A stretch of 64,000 nucleotides of DNA from Roseateles hydrophilus (GCF_026712245.1 NZ_JAPPUY010000001.1:1582640-1646639), one strand, 5' to 3'; counted from the stretch's first letter, positions 47,906 through 57,440 are shown. A program made the numbers and translations. The notes: generated by a model not told the origin, from the letters alone.

Positions 47906-50173
47906 TCACTGCTTCACGCAGTCCACGTAGTAGTGGCCGCGGCCGGTTTCCTCATCCACCTCGTGAACCAGGCCATGCACATCTGTAGCAAAGCCGGGGA
48001 AGCGGGCGTTGAAGCTGCGCGTGAACTTCAGGTAGTCCACGATCTTCTTGTTGAAGCGCTCACCCGGGATCAGCAGGGGGATGCCGGGCGGATAAGGCGT
48101 GAGCAGCGAGGTCGTGATCCGCCCCTCGAGGTCGTCGATGGTCACACGCTCCGTCTTGCGCTGCGCGATGTGTGCATACGCATCGGTCGGCGTCATGGCG
48201 GGCTGCAGGTTGGACAGATACATGTCCGTCGTCAGCCGCGCAATGTCGCCCTCGGCATAGGCCTGGTGGATGCTCTGGCAGAGGTCGCGCAAGCCCATGC
48301 GCTCGTACTTCGGGTACTTGGCGCAGAACTCCGGCAGGATGCGCCACAGCGGCGCGTTCTTGTCGTAGTCGTCCTTGAACTGCTGCAGCGCCGTCAGCAG
48401 CGTGTTCCAGCGGCCCTTGGTGATGCCGATGGTGAACATGATGAAGAACGAGTAAAGCCCGGTCTTCTCAACGACGACGCCGTGCTCCACCAGGAACTTC
48501 GTGACGACGGAGGCCGGGATGCCGGTGGCGGCGAAGCGGCCCTCCATGTCCAGCCCGGGCGTGATGATGGTGGACTTGATCGGGTCCAGCATGTTGAAGC
48601 CCTCGGCCATGTCGCCGAAGCCATGCCAGTCCTCGTTGGCGTGCAACATCCAGTCGCTCGACACCGGCTCACTGCCCTCTTCCGAACGCAGATAGTCCGG
48701 CCCCCAGACCTTGAACCACCAGTCGTCGCCGTAGTCGCCCTCCACCTTGCGCATGGCGCGGCGGAAGTCGAGCGACTCCTTGATGCTCTCCTCCACCAGC
48801 GCGGTGCCACCCGGGGGCTCCATCATGGCGGCGGCCACGTCGCAGCTCGCGATGATCGAGTACTGCGGCGACGTGGACGTGTGCATCAGGTACGCCTCGT
48901 TGAAGAGGTGCTTGTCCAGCTTCACCGACTGCGAGTCCTGCACCAGCACCTGCGAGGCCTGCGAGATGCCAGCAAGCAGCTTGTGCGTGGACTGCGTCGC
49001 GTAGACCATGGCCTCCTTGGGGCGCGGGCGGTTCTTGCCCATCGCATGGAACTGGCCATAGAAGTCGTGGAACGCCGCGTGCGGCAGCCAGGCCTCGTCG
49101 AAGTGCAGCGTCGGGATGTAGCCGTCGAGCTTCTTCTTGATGGTTTCGGTGTTGTAGAGCACGCCGTCGTAGGTGCTCTGCGTCAGCGTCACGATGGACG
49201 GCTTCACCGTGTCCGGGTCCACGTGGGCCAGCAGCGGGTTCGCGGCGATCTTGGCGCGGATGGCCTCGGGGCTGAACTCGTTCTCCGGGATGGGGCCGAT
49301 GATGCCGTAGTGGTTGCGCGTGGGCGTCAAGAACACCGGGATCGCGCCGCACATGATGATGGCGTGCAGGTTGCTCTTGTGGCAGTTGCGGTCGATCACC
49401 ACCACGTCGCCCGGCGCCACGGTGTGGTGCCACACCATCTTGTTGGAAGTGGACGTGCCGTTGGTGACGAAGAAGCAATGGTCGGCGTTGAAGATGCGCG
49501 CGGCGTTCTTCTCGGAGGCGGCCACCGGACCGGTGTGATCCAGCAACTGACCCAGCTCTTCCACGGCGTTGCAGACGTCGGCGCGCAGCATGTTCTCGCC
49601 GAAGAACTGGTGGAACATCTGGCCCACAGGGCTCTTCAGGAAGGCCACGCCGCCGGAGTGGCCCGGGCAGTGCCATGAGTACGAGCCGTCGGCCGCGTAG
49701 TCCATCAACGCCTTGAAGAACGGCGGCGCCAGCCCATCGAGGTAGCTCTTGGCCTCGCGGATGATGTGGCGGGCCACGAACTCCGGGGTGTCCTCGAACA
49801 TGTGGATGAAGCCGTGCAGTTCGCGCAGCACATCGTTGGGCAAGTGCTGGCTGGTGCGCGTTTCGCCGTAGACGTAGATCGGAATGTCCGGATTGCGGAA
49901 GCGGATTTCGCCGATGAACTTGCGCAGGTTCAGCACAGCCGGGTCCAGATCCGGGCCGGGCGTGAACTCTTCGTCGTCGATGGACAGGATGAACGCCGAC
50001 GCGCGGCTTTGCTGCTGGGCGAACTGCGACAGATCGCCGTAGCTCGTCACCCCCAGCACCTCCATGCCCTCTTTCTGGATGGCCTCGGCCAGCGCGCGAA
50101 TGCCCAGGCCTGAGGTGTTCTCTGAACGGTAGTCCTCGTCAATGATGACGATGGGGAAGTGGAAACGGATCAT
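47906..50173 (-). CDS. PLP-dependent arginine/lysine/ornithine decarboxylase (biodegradative type)
   Basis: A 755-residue fold-type I PLP decarboxylase of the inducible AdiA/LdcI/SpeF family. The N-terminal flavodoxin-like wing domain runs to about residue 130, followed by the large PLP domain: SYSWHCPGHSGG (about 158-169), FHFDEAW-like LHFDEAWLPHA (about 327-337) and the PLP lysine in STHKLLAGISQASQ near residue 366. The C-terminal domain ends in YYVDCVKQ. The substrate (arginine, lysine or ornithine) cannot be settled from motifs seen here. I chose ATG 50173 with a GGAG ribosome-binding site; upstream in-frame sequence is not conserved. It converges on fabI across the terminator at 47825. 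Confidence 0.88.
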   Translation of the reverse strand: MIRFHFPIVIIDEDYRSENTSGLGIRALAEAIQKEGMEVLGVTSYGDLSQFAQQQSRASAFILSIDDEEFTPGPDLDPAVLNLRKFIGEIRFRNPDIPIYVYGETRTSQHLPNDVLRELHGFIHMFEDTPEFVARHIIREAKSYLDGLAPPFFKALMDYAADGSYSWHCPGHSGGVAFLKSPVGQMFHQFFGENMLRADVCNAVEELGQLLDHTGPVAASEKNAARIFNADHCFFVTNGTSTSNKMVWHHTVAPGDVVVIDRNCHKSNLHAIIMCGAIPVFLTPTRNHYGIIGPIPENEFSPEAIRAKIAANPLLAHVDPDTVKPSIVTLTQSTYDGVLYNTETIKKKLDGYIPTLHFDEAWLPHAAFHDFYGQFHAMGKNRPRPKEAMVYATQSTHKLLAGISQASQVLVQDSQSVKLDKHLFNEAYLMHTSTSPQYSIIASCDVAAAMMEPPGGTALVEESIKESLDFRRAMRKVEGDYGDDWWFKVWGPDYLRSEEGSEPVSSDWMLHANEDWHGFGDMAEGFNMLDPIKSTIITPGLDMEGRFAATGIPASVVTKFLVEHGVVVEKTGLYSFFIMFTIGITKGRWNTLLTALQQFKDDYDKNAPLWRILPEFCAKYPKYERMGLRDLCQSIHQAYAEGDIARLTTDMYLSNLQPAMTPTDAYAHIAQRKTERVTIDDLEGRITTSLLTPYPPGIPLLIPGERFNKKIVDYLKFTRSFNARFPGFATDVHGLVHEVDEETGRGHYYVDCVKQ

Positions 50174-50371
50174 CGCGGCGCTCCAGTGGGCGGGCATCAA
50201 AAAATCGAAGCGGCGAAGTGTAGGGCCGCGACGTGTATCGACGATGGGCGGACGCTCAACAGCTGCCTCTACAACAATCCCACCTCCACAAGGCAACACC
50301 GTCAAGACGACGGCGCAACGCCCACCGAATCTCGGCCCGCAAGCCCGCGACGCCGCGCGCGCATCACGACA

Positions 50372-50402
50372 TGCACGCAAAGCCGCCAGAATGGGTTATC
50401 AT
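50372..50402 (+). promoter_or_regulatory. Candidate tRNA-Ser promoter
   Basis: TGCACG (50372-50377) and TATCAT (50397-50402), 19 bases apart, precede a GC-rich discriminator and the tRNA 5' end at 50415. The wide spacing makes this a weak candidate. The rest of the 241-base gap upstream shows no gene. Confidence 0.35.
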
Positions 50403-50414
50403 GGCGGGCTTGCA

Positions 50415-50507
<93 letters not shown>

Positions 50508-50677
50508 AGCTTGATCGGGCCCACCAGGGCCCGTTTTGCTTTCTGCCCGAACTACTCCAAGCACATGGATGCAGTTCAGGCGCAGAAATACGCAATTCGT
50601 CGCATCCGACTGGAATGGCTGCGACGCCTGTTGAACACTGCTGTTCACGCCTCGCAATCGCGAGGTCGGAGTTGGAA

Positions 50678-50929
50678 ATGCGATCAAGCAAGGGATGGAT
50701 TGCGCTCAGCGTCTCGCTGGGCTTGCTAGCCGGCGGGATGCCGGCCGAAGCCAGTGAAGTCGTCAAACTCGCTCGACTGGTGGTGAGCGGCAAGCGCGCG
50801 GCCAATGAACCCGCACGCCCAGCACAACCCGAGCAACGCACAAGCCCTGGCAACAACCAAGTGCAGGGCGGCGGCGGTGGCGGCGAAGACCCAGGCACCG
50901 CACCGGCACCCACTCGCGGCATGTCCTGA
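50678..50929 (+). CDS. Small secreted Pro/Gly-rich protein of unknown function
   Basis: An 83-residue protein with an N-terminal signal peptide (WIALSVSLGLLAGGMPAEA, residues about 7-25) and a short mature region containing LVVSGKRAANEP, a stretch of Pro/Gln/Asn, and a run of six glycines (GGGGGG) near residues 65-70. I do not recognise the family. The ATG at 50678 follows CGGAG; the frame is open upstream through the tRNA gene, which is not coding. It lies between tRNA-Ser and a bidirectional terminator. The mature part is short and low-complexity, so function cannot be inferred. Confidence 0.55.
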   Translation: MRSSKGWIALSVSLGLLAGGMPAEASEVVKLARLVVSGKRAANEPARPAQPEQRTSPGNNQVQGGGGGGEDPGTAPAPTRGMS

Positions 50930-50947
50930 TTCAACGCAGAAAAAGAA

Positions 50948-50986
50948 AATGCGCCGAAACCATGCTGGTTTCGGCGCATTAGATTT
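50948..50986. terminator. Bidirectional intrinsic terminator between the small secreted gene and the tRNA array
   Basis: A perfect 14-bp stem (50948-50961 with 50967-50980) and 5-base loop. On the plus strand AGATTTTTT follows; on the minus strand TTCTTTTTC follows. It ends both the small gene and the leftward tRNA array. Confidence 0.92.
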
Positions 50987-50988
50987 TT

Positions 50989-51065
50989 TGGCGGAGTGGA
51001 CGGGGCTCGAACCCGCGACCCCCGGCGTGACAGGCCGGTATTCTAACCAACTGAACTACCACTCC
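50989..51065 (-). tRNA. tRNA-Asp (GTC), copy 1
   Basis: A 77-nt tRNA with acceptor GGAGTGG/CCACTCC, discriminator G, encoded CCA and anticodon GTC in CCTGTCACG. T-loop GGTTCGAGC is intact. Identical to copy 2 at 51433-51509. Confidence 0.97.
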
Positions 51066-51167
51066 GCGTGGGATGAATTTGATATTGTCTTTCCACAATA
51101 TCCAAGCTTCATCAGGCTCGCCCTTGCCTTTCGGCAAGAGATTCAAATTCTGTCTTTCGACTAAATT

Positions 51168-51243
51168 TGGCGTCCCCTAGGGGATTCGAACCCCTGTAAT
51201 CACCGTGAAAGGGTGGTGTCCTAGGCCTCTAGACGAAGGGGAC
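51168..51243 (-). tRNA. tRNA-Glu (TTC), copy 1
   Basis: A 76-nt tRNA beginning GTCCCCTTCGTCTAGAGG with anticodon TTC in CCTTTCACG, T-loop GGTTCGAATC and encoded CCA. Identical to copy 2 at 51563-51638. Confidence 0.97.
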
Positions 51244-51286
51244 GTAAACCTTTCAATTCAAATCACGCTACCAGCCAAAAATGACT

Positions 51287-51362
<76 letters not shown>

Positions 51363-51382
51363 GTGGAGCGTGACTCAAACAC

Positions 51383-51424
51383 AAGCGGCCAAAACTGGCC
51401 GCTTGCTGATCGGGCGAACCCGAT
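51383..51424 (-). terminator. Two hairpins between the tRNA triplets
   Basis: A 9-bp stem (51396-51404 with 51383-51391, 4-base loop) and a 6-bp stem (51419-51424 with 51409-51414, TTCG loop on the minus strand) lie between tRNA-Asp copy 2 and tRNA-Ala copy 1. Only GTGTTTG follows, so termination is uncertain; they may guide processing. Confidence 0.4.
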
Positions 51425-51432
51425 AGAAACCT

Positions 51433-51509
51433 TGGCGGAGTGGACGGGGCTCGAACCCGCGACCCCCGGCGTGACAGGCCGGTATTCTAACCAACTGAAC
51501 TACCACTCC
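51433..51509 (-). tRNA. tRNA-Asp (GTC), copy 2
   Basis: Same 77-nt sequence as copy 1, with anticodon GTC and encoded CCA. Third gene of the upstream triplet of the array. Confidence 0.97.
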
Positions 51510-51562
51510 GCGTGGGATGAATTTGGCACCGTCTTTCGACAATACCCAAGCTCCATCAAACT

Positions 51563-51638
51563 TGGCGTCCCCTAGGGGATTCGAACCCCTGTAATCACCG
51601 TGAAAGGGTGGTGTCCTAGGCCTCTAGACGAAGGGGAC
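51563..51638 (-). tRNA. tRNA-Glu (TTC), copy 2
   Basis: Same 76-nt sequence as copy 1, anticodon TTC with encoded CCA. It is about 200 bases downstream of gltX, the synthetase that charges it. Confidence 0.97.
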
Positions 51639-51686
51639 GAATCCTTCATGACTTGAACTGCGCGCCACCTCGTGAGCAAGCTCGTT

Positions 51687-51762
<76 letters not shown>

Positions 51763-51823
51763 GTTGTTTCCAACGTCGTCGTTGCCGACTTGTTGTTAAC
51801 AGCGCTGTTCAAGCGAGACCAAG

Positions 51824-51853
51824 AGTATATGACGAATTTCAGAGGGATTGCAA
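51824..51853 (-). promoter_or_regulatory. Promoter of the tRNA-Ala-Glu-Asp array
   Basis: TTGCAA (51853-51848) and TATACT (51829-51824) on the minus strand, 18 bases apart. It overlaps the 3' end of gltX, so the array can be transcribed independently of gltX. A 12-base perfect palindrome (51798-51809) lies just downstream in the leader. Confidence 0.65.
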
Positions 51854-53239
51854 GCGTTCGAGAACTTTTTTCTGATCGAAGTGTTCGAGCACCGCATCCA
51901 AGCTCGGTGTCTGCGCACGCCCGCAGACCAGGACACGCACCGGCACCGCCAGTTGCGGCATCTTCAAGCCGGCCGCCGACAGCGTTTCCTTCAATGCCTG
52001 CTGGATGTTGACCTTGTTCCACTCGGTCACAGCACCCAGGCGCGACGACAGCGCGGTGATCGCCGGACGAACCGCCTCTGTCACATGCATGGCCACCTCG
52101 TCCGCCGACGGCGCGACGGGCGCAAAGTACATCGAGAGCCAGTCGGAGAGCGCGGCCACCGTTGCGCACCGATCCTTGAACAGACCGACCTTGGGCTGTA
52201 CCTGCGCCGCCGTGGCGGCAATGCCTTTGGCAGCCAGTTGCTCGACGACCAGGGCCGCCAACCGACCTTCGTCGATCTGCTTCACGTAGTGGCCGTTCAC
52301 CCAGTCCAGCTTGGCCGGGTCCCATTGGGCCGGGCTCTTGGACAGGTGCGTGCCATCGAACCAGCTGACCATCTGCTCAGCCGAAAAAAGCTCGTCATCG
52401 CCGTGGCTCCAGCCGAGGCGTGCCAGGTAGTTCAGCATGCCCTCGGGCAGATAGCCGTTGGCCGCGTAGTCCATCACGCTGACCGCACCACGACGCTTGG
52501 ACAGCTTCAAGCCGTCATCGCCCAGGATGATGGGCAGGTGGCCGAAGGACGGCAGCGGCGCGCCCAGCGCGTTGAAGATGTTGATCTGCCAGGGCGTGTT
52601 GTTGACGTGCTCGTCGCCGCGGAAGACATGGCTGATGCGCATGTCCCAGTCGTCGACGACGACGGCGAAGTTGTAGGTCGGCACGCCATCGGTGCGGGCG
52701 ATGATGAGGTCATCGATCTCGCGGTTGTTGATGGTGATCGGGCCTTTGACGACGTCGTCCCAGGTCACATCGCCCTCGACCGGGTTGGCGAAGCGGACGA
52801 CCGGCTTCACGCCCTCCGGCGGCGTCGGCAGCACCTTGCCGGGTTCAGGGCGCCAGCGGCGGTCGTACAGCGTCTTCTCACCGCGGACCTTCTGGGCTTC
52901 GCGCATCTCGGTCAGCTCCTCGGGCGTCGCGTAGCAACGGTAAGCCTTGCCTTGCGCGATGAGCTGGTCGATGACGGCCTGGTAGCGGTCCAGACGCTGC
53001 ATCTGATAGATCGGGCCCTCGTCGTAGCTCAGGCCCAGCCAGTTCATCGCGGCGATGATCTGGTCAACCGAATCCTGGGTGGAACGGGCAACGTCGGTGT
53101 CTTCGATGCGAAGCACGAACTCGCCGCCGTGGTGGCGGGCATAGGCCCAGGAGTACAGCGCCGTGCGGGCGGTACCCAGATGAAGAAAGCCGGTCGGCGA
53201 CGGCGCGATGCGGGTGCGGATCTTGTCGAAGGAACTCAT
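51839..53239 (-). CDS. gltX: Glutamyl-tRNA synthetase
   Basis: A 466-residue class I aminoacyl-tRNA synthetase that charges tRNA-Glu. The HIGH-like motif is in RIAPSPTGFLHLGTART (about 9-25), followed by RIEDTD and KLSKRRG (about 252-258), the KMSKS equivalent. Length is typical of discriminating bacterial GltX. Start ATG 53239 (MSSFDKIRTR) matches the family; the frame is open upstream into purF. It lies 28 bases after purF and directly before an array that contains two tRNA-Glu genes. Confidence 0.96.
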   Translation of the reverse strand: MSSFDKIRTRIAPSPTGFLHLGTARTALYSWAYARHHGGEFVLRIEDTDVARSTQDSVDQIIAAMNWLGLSYDEGPIYQMQRLDRYQAVIDQLIAQGKAYRCYATPEELTEMREAQKVRGEKTLYDRRWRPEPGKVLPTPPEGVKPVVRFANPVEGDVTWDDVVKGPITINNREIDDLIIARTDGVPTYNFAVVVDDWDMRISHVFRGDEHVNNTPWQINIFNALGAPLPSFGHLPIILGDDGLKLSKRRGAVSVMDYAANGYLPEGMLNYLARLGWSHGDDELFSAEQMVSWFDGTHLSKSPAQWDPAKLDWVNGHYVKQIDEGRLAALVVEQLAAKGIAATAAQVQPKVGLFKDRCATVAALSDWLSMYFAPVAPSADEVAMHVTEAVRPAITALSSRLGAVTEWNKVNIQQALKETLSAAGLKMPQLAVPVRVLVCGRAQTPSLDAVLEHFDQKKVLERLQSL

Positions 53240-53267
53240 TCGGAACTCAATGGATTCAGGGGCGTGC

Positions 53268-54779
53268 TCAGCCTTCGCTGCCGCTCTGCAGCGCGAGGCG
53301 GCTGCGAGCGGCGGCGTCTTCCTCGTCGCCCTGCGAGGTGCGCTGCTCGCGGATGGCGGCAAAGTCAGCCAGGCTCACATCGCCGGTGACATAGCGACCG
53401 TCGAAGCAACTGGCTTCAAACCCGGCCAGACCGGGGCGCAGTGCGGCGACGACGCGCTTCATCGCGTCCACATCCTGGTAGATCAGCGCGTCGGCGCCGA
53501 TGTATTCACGGATCTCCTCGACGCTTCGGCCATGGGCGATGAGTTCCTCCTGCGTCGGCATGTCGATGCCGTAGACGTTGGGGAAGCGCACCGGCGGCGC
53601 GGCAGAGGCCAGGTAGACCTTGCGGGCACCGGCGTCGCGGGCCATCTGCACGATCTCCTTGGAGGTGGTGCCGCGCACGATGGAGTCATCCACCAGCAGC
53701 ACGTTGCGGCCCTTGAACTCGACGCCGATGGCGTTGAGCTTCTGCCGCACGCTCTTCTTGCGCGCGCCCTGCCCCGGCATGATGAAGGTGCGGCCGACGT
53801 AGCGGTTCTTCACGAAGCCTTCGCGGTAGGGCTTGCCGATGCGGTGCGCCAGCTGCATAGCCGACGGGCGGCTGCTCTCCGGGATGGGGATGACGACGTC
53901 GATCTCGTTGGGCGGCATCGTGGAGATGACGCGCTGCGCCAGCGTCTCGCCCATGTTGAGCCGTGCCTGGTAGACCGAAATGCCGTCCATCACCGAGTCG
54001 GGCCGTGCCAGGTAGACGAACTCGAACATGCACGGGTTCAGCGACGGTGCGTCGTTGCACTGCTCGGTGTGCAGCTTGCCGGTGAGGTCGATGAACAGCG
54101 CCTCGCCGGGGGCCAGGTCGCGCTCCAGCTGGTGGCCCGTGCCCTCCAGCGCCACGCTCTCGCTGGCGACCATGAAGTCGCCGTTGGCGCCGCGGCCGAA
54201 GCACAGCGGACGGATGCCGAACGGGTCGCGGAAAGCCAGCAAGCCCTGGCCGGCGATCAGCGCGATGACGCCGTAGCTGCCCTTGATGCGCTTCTGCACG
54301 GCGCGCACGGCGTTGAAGATTTCCTTGGGCGTCAGCGGCAGGTCGCGCGCAGCCAGCTCCAATTCGTGCGCCAGCACGTTGATCAGCACCTCGGTGTCGC
54401 TCTCGGTGTTGATGTGGCGGCGGTCGATGTCGAACAGCTCGTCCTTCAGCGCATGGGCGTTGGTCAGGTTGCCGTTGTGCACCAGCACGATGCCGAACGG
54501 CGCGTTGACGTAGAAGGGCTGGGCCTCTTCCTCGCTGTAGGCGTTGCCGGCCGTGGGGTAGCGCACCTGGCCCAGGCCGATGTTGCCCGGCAGCGCGCGC
54601 ATGTTGCGGGTGCGGAACACGTCCCGCACCATGCCACGCGCCTTGTGCATGAAGCACTTGTGGCCCTGCATGGTGACGATGCCGGCCGCATCCTGTCCAC
54701 GGTGCTGCAGCAGCAGCAGCGCGTCGTAGAGCAGCTGGTTGACGGGAGAGGCCGCGAGGGTGCCGACGATGCCGCACAT
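53268..54779 (-). CDS. purF: Amidophosphoribosyltransferase
   Basis: A 503-residue enzyme of the first committed purine step, making phosphoribosylamine from PRPP and glutamine. The N-terminal class II glutaminase has the nucleophile Cys as residue 2 (MCGIVGTL), exposed after Met removal. The PRPP-binding motif is [14 protein letters not shown] near residues 361-374. It lies 15 bases after cvpA, the common cvpA-purF pairing. Length is normal. Confidence 0.97.
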   Translation of the reverse strand: MCGIVGTLAASPVNQLLYDALLLLQHRGQDAAGIVTMQGHKCFMHKARGMVRDVFRTRNMRALPGNIGLGQVRYPTAGNAYSEEEAQPFYVNAPFGIVLVHNGNLTNAHALKDELFDIDRRHINTESDTEVLINVLAHELELAARDLPLTPKEIFNAVRAVQKRIKGSYGVIALIAGQGLLAFRDPFGIRPLCFGRGANGDFMVASESVALEGTGHQLERDLAPGEALFIDLTGKLHTEQCNDAPSLNPCMFEFVYLARPDSVMDGISVYQARLNMGETLAQRVISTMPPNEIDVVIPIPESSRPSAMQLAHRIGKPYREGFVKNRYVGRTFIMPGQGARKKSVRQKLNAIGVEFKGRNVLLVDDSIVRGTTSKEIVQMARDAGARKVYLASAAPPVRFPNVYGIDMPTQEELIAHGRSVEEIREYIGADALIYQDVDAMKRVVAALRPGLAGFEASCFDGRYVTGDVSLADFAAIREQRTSQGDEEDAAARSRLALQSGSEG

Positions 54780-54794
54780 GGCAGGAGTCCTTAA

Positions 54795-55328
54795 TCAGTC
54801 AGTCGATGCCGCCCCAGGCGGAGTCATCGAACGGGAAACAAAACGGGCAACAGGTTCGGGCAGCAAGGGCGTGGCCTCACGCAGCACGCCAGCGAGCACG
54901 GGCGCAGCACGCGAGGCCTGCCAGGTGCTGGTTTCAGCCAGCGGCGAGGCGCCGATGACAAGCACCAGCAGCAACGCGATGAAGACGCCTCGCAACGCGC
55001 CGAAACCGGCGCCACCGAGGCGGTCCACCACCGAGAGCGGCGTCGCGTGGATGAGCGTCTTGACCAGCCGGGTGGCCAGGCTCCAGACGATGAGCACGAA
55101 GAAGAACGCCAGCGCCAGGGACACGACATGCAGCACAGCCGGCCCGAACTTGCCCTCGGGCAGCAAGCTCGCCACAACCGGCGACAACGGCGACGCCGCG
55201 AAATACGCGACCACCCAACCAGCCAGCGACATCACCTCGAACACCAGACCGCGCCACAGGCCGATGCCTATCGACAGCAGCAGCAATGCCGCCAGCGCGA
55301 GATCGACCCAGCTCAGTTCGACGTCCAT
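54795..55328 (-). CDS. cvpA: Colicin V production protein CvpA family
   Basis: A 177-residue inner membrane protein with about four helices. It starts VELSWVDLALAALLLLSIGIGLWRGLV (split at residue 20), typical of CvpA, and includes the ATRLVKTLIHATPLSVVDRLGGAGFGALRG region conserved in two adjacent blocks. The role is unclear but linked to colicin V export in E. coli. It is 10 bases after the SPOR-domain gene and 15 bases before purF. Confidence 0.9.
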   Translation of the reverse strand: MDVELSWVDLALAALLLLSIGIGLWRGLVFEVMSLAGWVVAYFAASPLSPVVASLLPEGKFGPAVLHVVSLALAFFFVLIVWSLATRLVKTLIHATPLSVVDRLGGAGFGALRGVFIALLLVLVIGASPLAETSTWQASRAAPVLAGVLREATPLLPEPVARFVSRSMTPPGAASTD

Positions 55329-55338
55329 AGGCGTGCCG

Positions 55339-56115
55339 TCAGAGCGTCAGGATGGCGCCCGGCAGGCCGGCGCTTTTGAGCTTGGCAGAGGCACGCTCGG
55401 CCTCATCTCGGCTCGCGAACGGGCCCAGGCGCACCCGGATGCGCTTGCCGTCGGCCGTCTCCACAGCCTGCGCGTATGTCTTCAGGCCCAGCTTCTCGAC
55501 CTTGCCGCGCACCTCCTGCGCGGCTTTGTTCTCACCGTAAGCGCCGACCTGCACGATGTAGCGCGCAGCCGCCGGCTCCTTGCCGTCCAGCAAGGCCTGG
55601 GCGCGCGCGCCGTCACTGGCGGCCTTGGGCTTGTCGAGCGGCTTCTCGGGTGGCTTGTCGGCGGCCTTGACCACAGGCTTCTCGACGGGCGGCTTGTCGA
55701 CCGGCTTCTCGGCGAGCTTCTCCAGCGGCTTCTCAGCGGGCCTGTCGACAGACTTTTCCTCGCCCCTCGGCTCAACGGGCAAGGCCACGATCGGGCTTGA
55801 CGCGGCCACGGCGGCCGGTTCGGCCGCGCTCAACGGCTCGCGCGTGGGCACGGCCAACGGTGGCGCCGCCTCCTTGCGAGGGATCTCGATGGGCAGATCG
55901 ACCGGAATCGGGCGCGGTTGGGTCTCGAAGATCAGCGGGAAGCCGACCACGCCGACAGCCACCAGCACCGCCGCACCGATCAGGCGGCGTCGAGCGCGCA
56001 CGCGCAGCACCTGCACATCGTCCGCCGCGCCGGCCTTGGCTCCCGACTTGGACTTCTTGGGCGCCGCCGCAGTGGAGGCGGCGTCATCGCGCTTGAGGAA
56101 GGAAAACAGGCCCAT
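55339..56115 (-). CDS. SPOR-domain protein (DedD-like)
   Basis: A 258-residue single-pass membrane protein. Basic cytoplasmic start and a helix (RRRLIGAAVLVAVGVVGFPLIF, split at residue 60) lead to a periplasmic linker rich in KP repeats (KPLEKLAEKPVDKPPVEKPV region, about 125-165), and a C-terminal SPOR domain (about 175-258) including ARYIVQVGAYGENKAAQEV. SPOR domains bind denuded septal peptidoglycan, so a divisome role is likely, as for DedD. It is in the folC-dedD-cvpA-purF arrangement. Confidence 0.9.
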   Translation of the reverse strand: MGLFSFLKRDDAASTAAAPKKSKSGAKAGAADDVQVLRVRARRRLIGAAVLVAVGVVGFPLIFETQPRPIPVDLPIEIPRKEAAPPLAVPTREPLSAAEPAAVAASSPIVALPVEPRGEEKSVDRPAEKPLEKLAEKPVDKPPVEKPVVKAADKPPEKPLDKPKAASDGARAQALLDGKEPAAARYIVQVGAYGENKAAQEVRGKVEKLGLKTYAQAVETADGKRIRVRLGPFASRDEAERASAKLKSAGLPGAILTL

Positions 56116-56129
56116 CGGCGGCGTTTGGC

Positions 56130-57440
56130 TCAGTGAAGGGTGGGAGGCTGCGGCGCCGTGGCGCCAGCGGTCACGCGCGGGATGCCCTGCTGCAACACGC
56201 CACCCACGGTGTAGAAGGAACCGAAGACTAGGATTCTATCGGTCGTGGTTGCGCCGGCCGCTGCAGCCTGCAGCGCCTCCAGTGGCGCGGCGTGCGTGTA
56301 CGTCTCGACGCCGGGCGGCGTCTTAAGCCCGGCGGCGAGGAAGGCCGTTTCCAGCTGCGCGGCGCTCGCGGCACGCGGCAGCGGCAGATCCGTGAAATGC
56401 CAGACATCCACCAGCGGCGCGATGCGCGCCAAGATGCCGCCGAGATCCTTGTCCGCCATCGCGCCGAAGACGGCGTGCGTGCGTGGGAAGAAGCCCATCT
56501 GGTCGAGGTTCTGTGCCAGCGCGGCGACCGCGTGCGGGTTGTGGGCCACGTCCAGCACCACAGCCGGCTGGCCCGCCAGCACCTGGAAGCGCCCGGGCAG
56601 CTCGACCAGCGCGAGGCCGGTGCGCACGGCCTGCGCGCTGATGGGCAGGCGGTCGGCCAGCGCCTCGAACGCAGCCAGCACGCCGGACGCATTCAGCAAC
56701 TGGTTCACGCCGCGCAGCGCCGGGTAGGACATGCCGGAGAAGCGCTTGTCGCGACCTGCCCATTGCCATTGCGTGCGGTCGCCGCTGAAGGTGAAGTCCT
56801 GGCCCAGCTGGCGCAGCTCTGCCCCCAGTTCAGCCGCGCGGGCCGCCAGCGAGGCGGGCGGCATCGGGTCGCTGACAACGACCGGGCGACCGGTCCGCAT
56901 GATGCCGGCCTTCTCGCGGCCCACGCTCTCGCGGTCGGGGCCGAGGAATTCGGTGTGATCCAGGTCGATGCTGGTGATGACGGCGCAGTCGGCGTCGATG
57001 ACGTTGACTGCGTCCAGCCGGCCGCCCAGGCCCACTTCGAGGATGACCAGATCCAGCGGCTCATGCTGCAGCCGCCGCATGATGGCCAGCGTCGTGAATT
57101 CGAAGTAGGTCAGCGTGATGTCGCCGCGCGCGGCCTCGACGGCCTCGAAGTGCGGCTCCAGCGATTCGGCCTTCACCGGCTCGCCGCCGACGCGGCAGCG
57201 CTCCTGGAAATGCACGAGGTGGGGCTTGATGTAGAGGCCCACACGGTAGCCCGCATGCAAGGCGATGGACTCCAGCATCGCGCAGGTCGAGCCCTTGCCG
57301 TTGGTGCCGGCGACGACGACGGTGGGGCAGTCGAAGGCGATGCCCAGCCGCTCCTTCACCGCCTTGACGCGGTCCAGCGTCATGTCGATGGTCTTGGGGT
57401 GCAGGCGCTCGCAGTGGGCGAGCCAGTCATCAAGCGTCAT
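56130..57440 (-). CDS. folC: Bifunctional dihydrofolate/folylpolyglutamate synthase
   Basis: A 436-residue Mur ligase-fold enzyme adding glutamate to dihydropteroate and folates. The P-loop is GTNGKGSTCAMLES near residues 46-59, and the second signature is DVAHNPHAVAAL near residue 312. It lies 14 bases before the SPOR-domain gene and is separated from accD by a terminator-like hairpin 10-40 bases upstream of its ATG. Confidence 0.96.
   Translation of the reverse strand: MTLDDWLAHCERLHPKTIDMTLDRVKAVKERLGIAFDCPTVVVAGTNGKGSTCAMLESIALHAGYRVGLYIKPHLVHFQERCRVGGEPVKAESLEPHFEAVEAARGDITLTYFEFTTLAIMRRLQHEPLDLVILEVGLGGRLDAVNVIDADCAVITSIDLDHTEFLGPDRESVGREKAGIMRTGRPVVVSDPMPPASLAARAAELGAELRQLGQDFTFSGDRTQWQWAGRDKRFSGMSYPALRGVNQLLNASGVLAAFEALADRLPISAQAVRTGLALVELPGRFQVLAGQPAVVLDVAHNPHAVAALAQNLDQMGFFPRTHAVFGAMADKDLGGILARIAPLVDVWHFTDLPLPRAASAAQLETAFLAAGLKTPPGVETYTHAAPLEALQAAAAGATTTDRILVFGSFYTVGGVLQQGIPRVTAGATAPQPPTLH

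Noticed and set aside
47849..49678. Plus-strand open frame opposite the decarboxylase gene
   Set aside because: No domain, composition artefact of the PLP decarboxylase on the minus strand.
50174..50380. N-terminal extension of the decarboxylase up to 50380
   Set aside because: The added 69 residues are unconserved and Arg/Gly-rich; a Shine-Dalgarno and family start fit ATG 50173.
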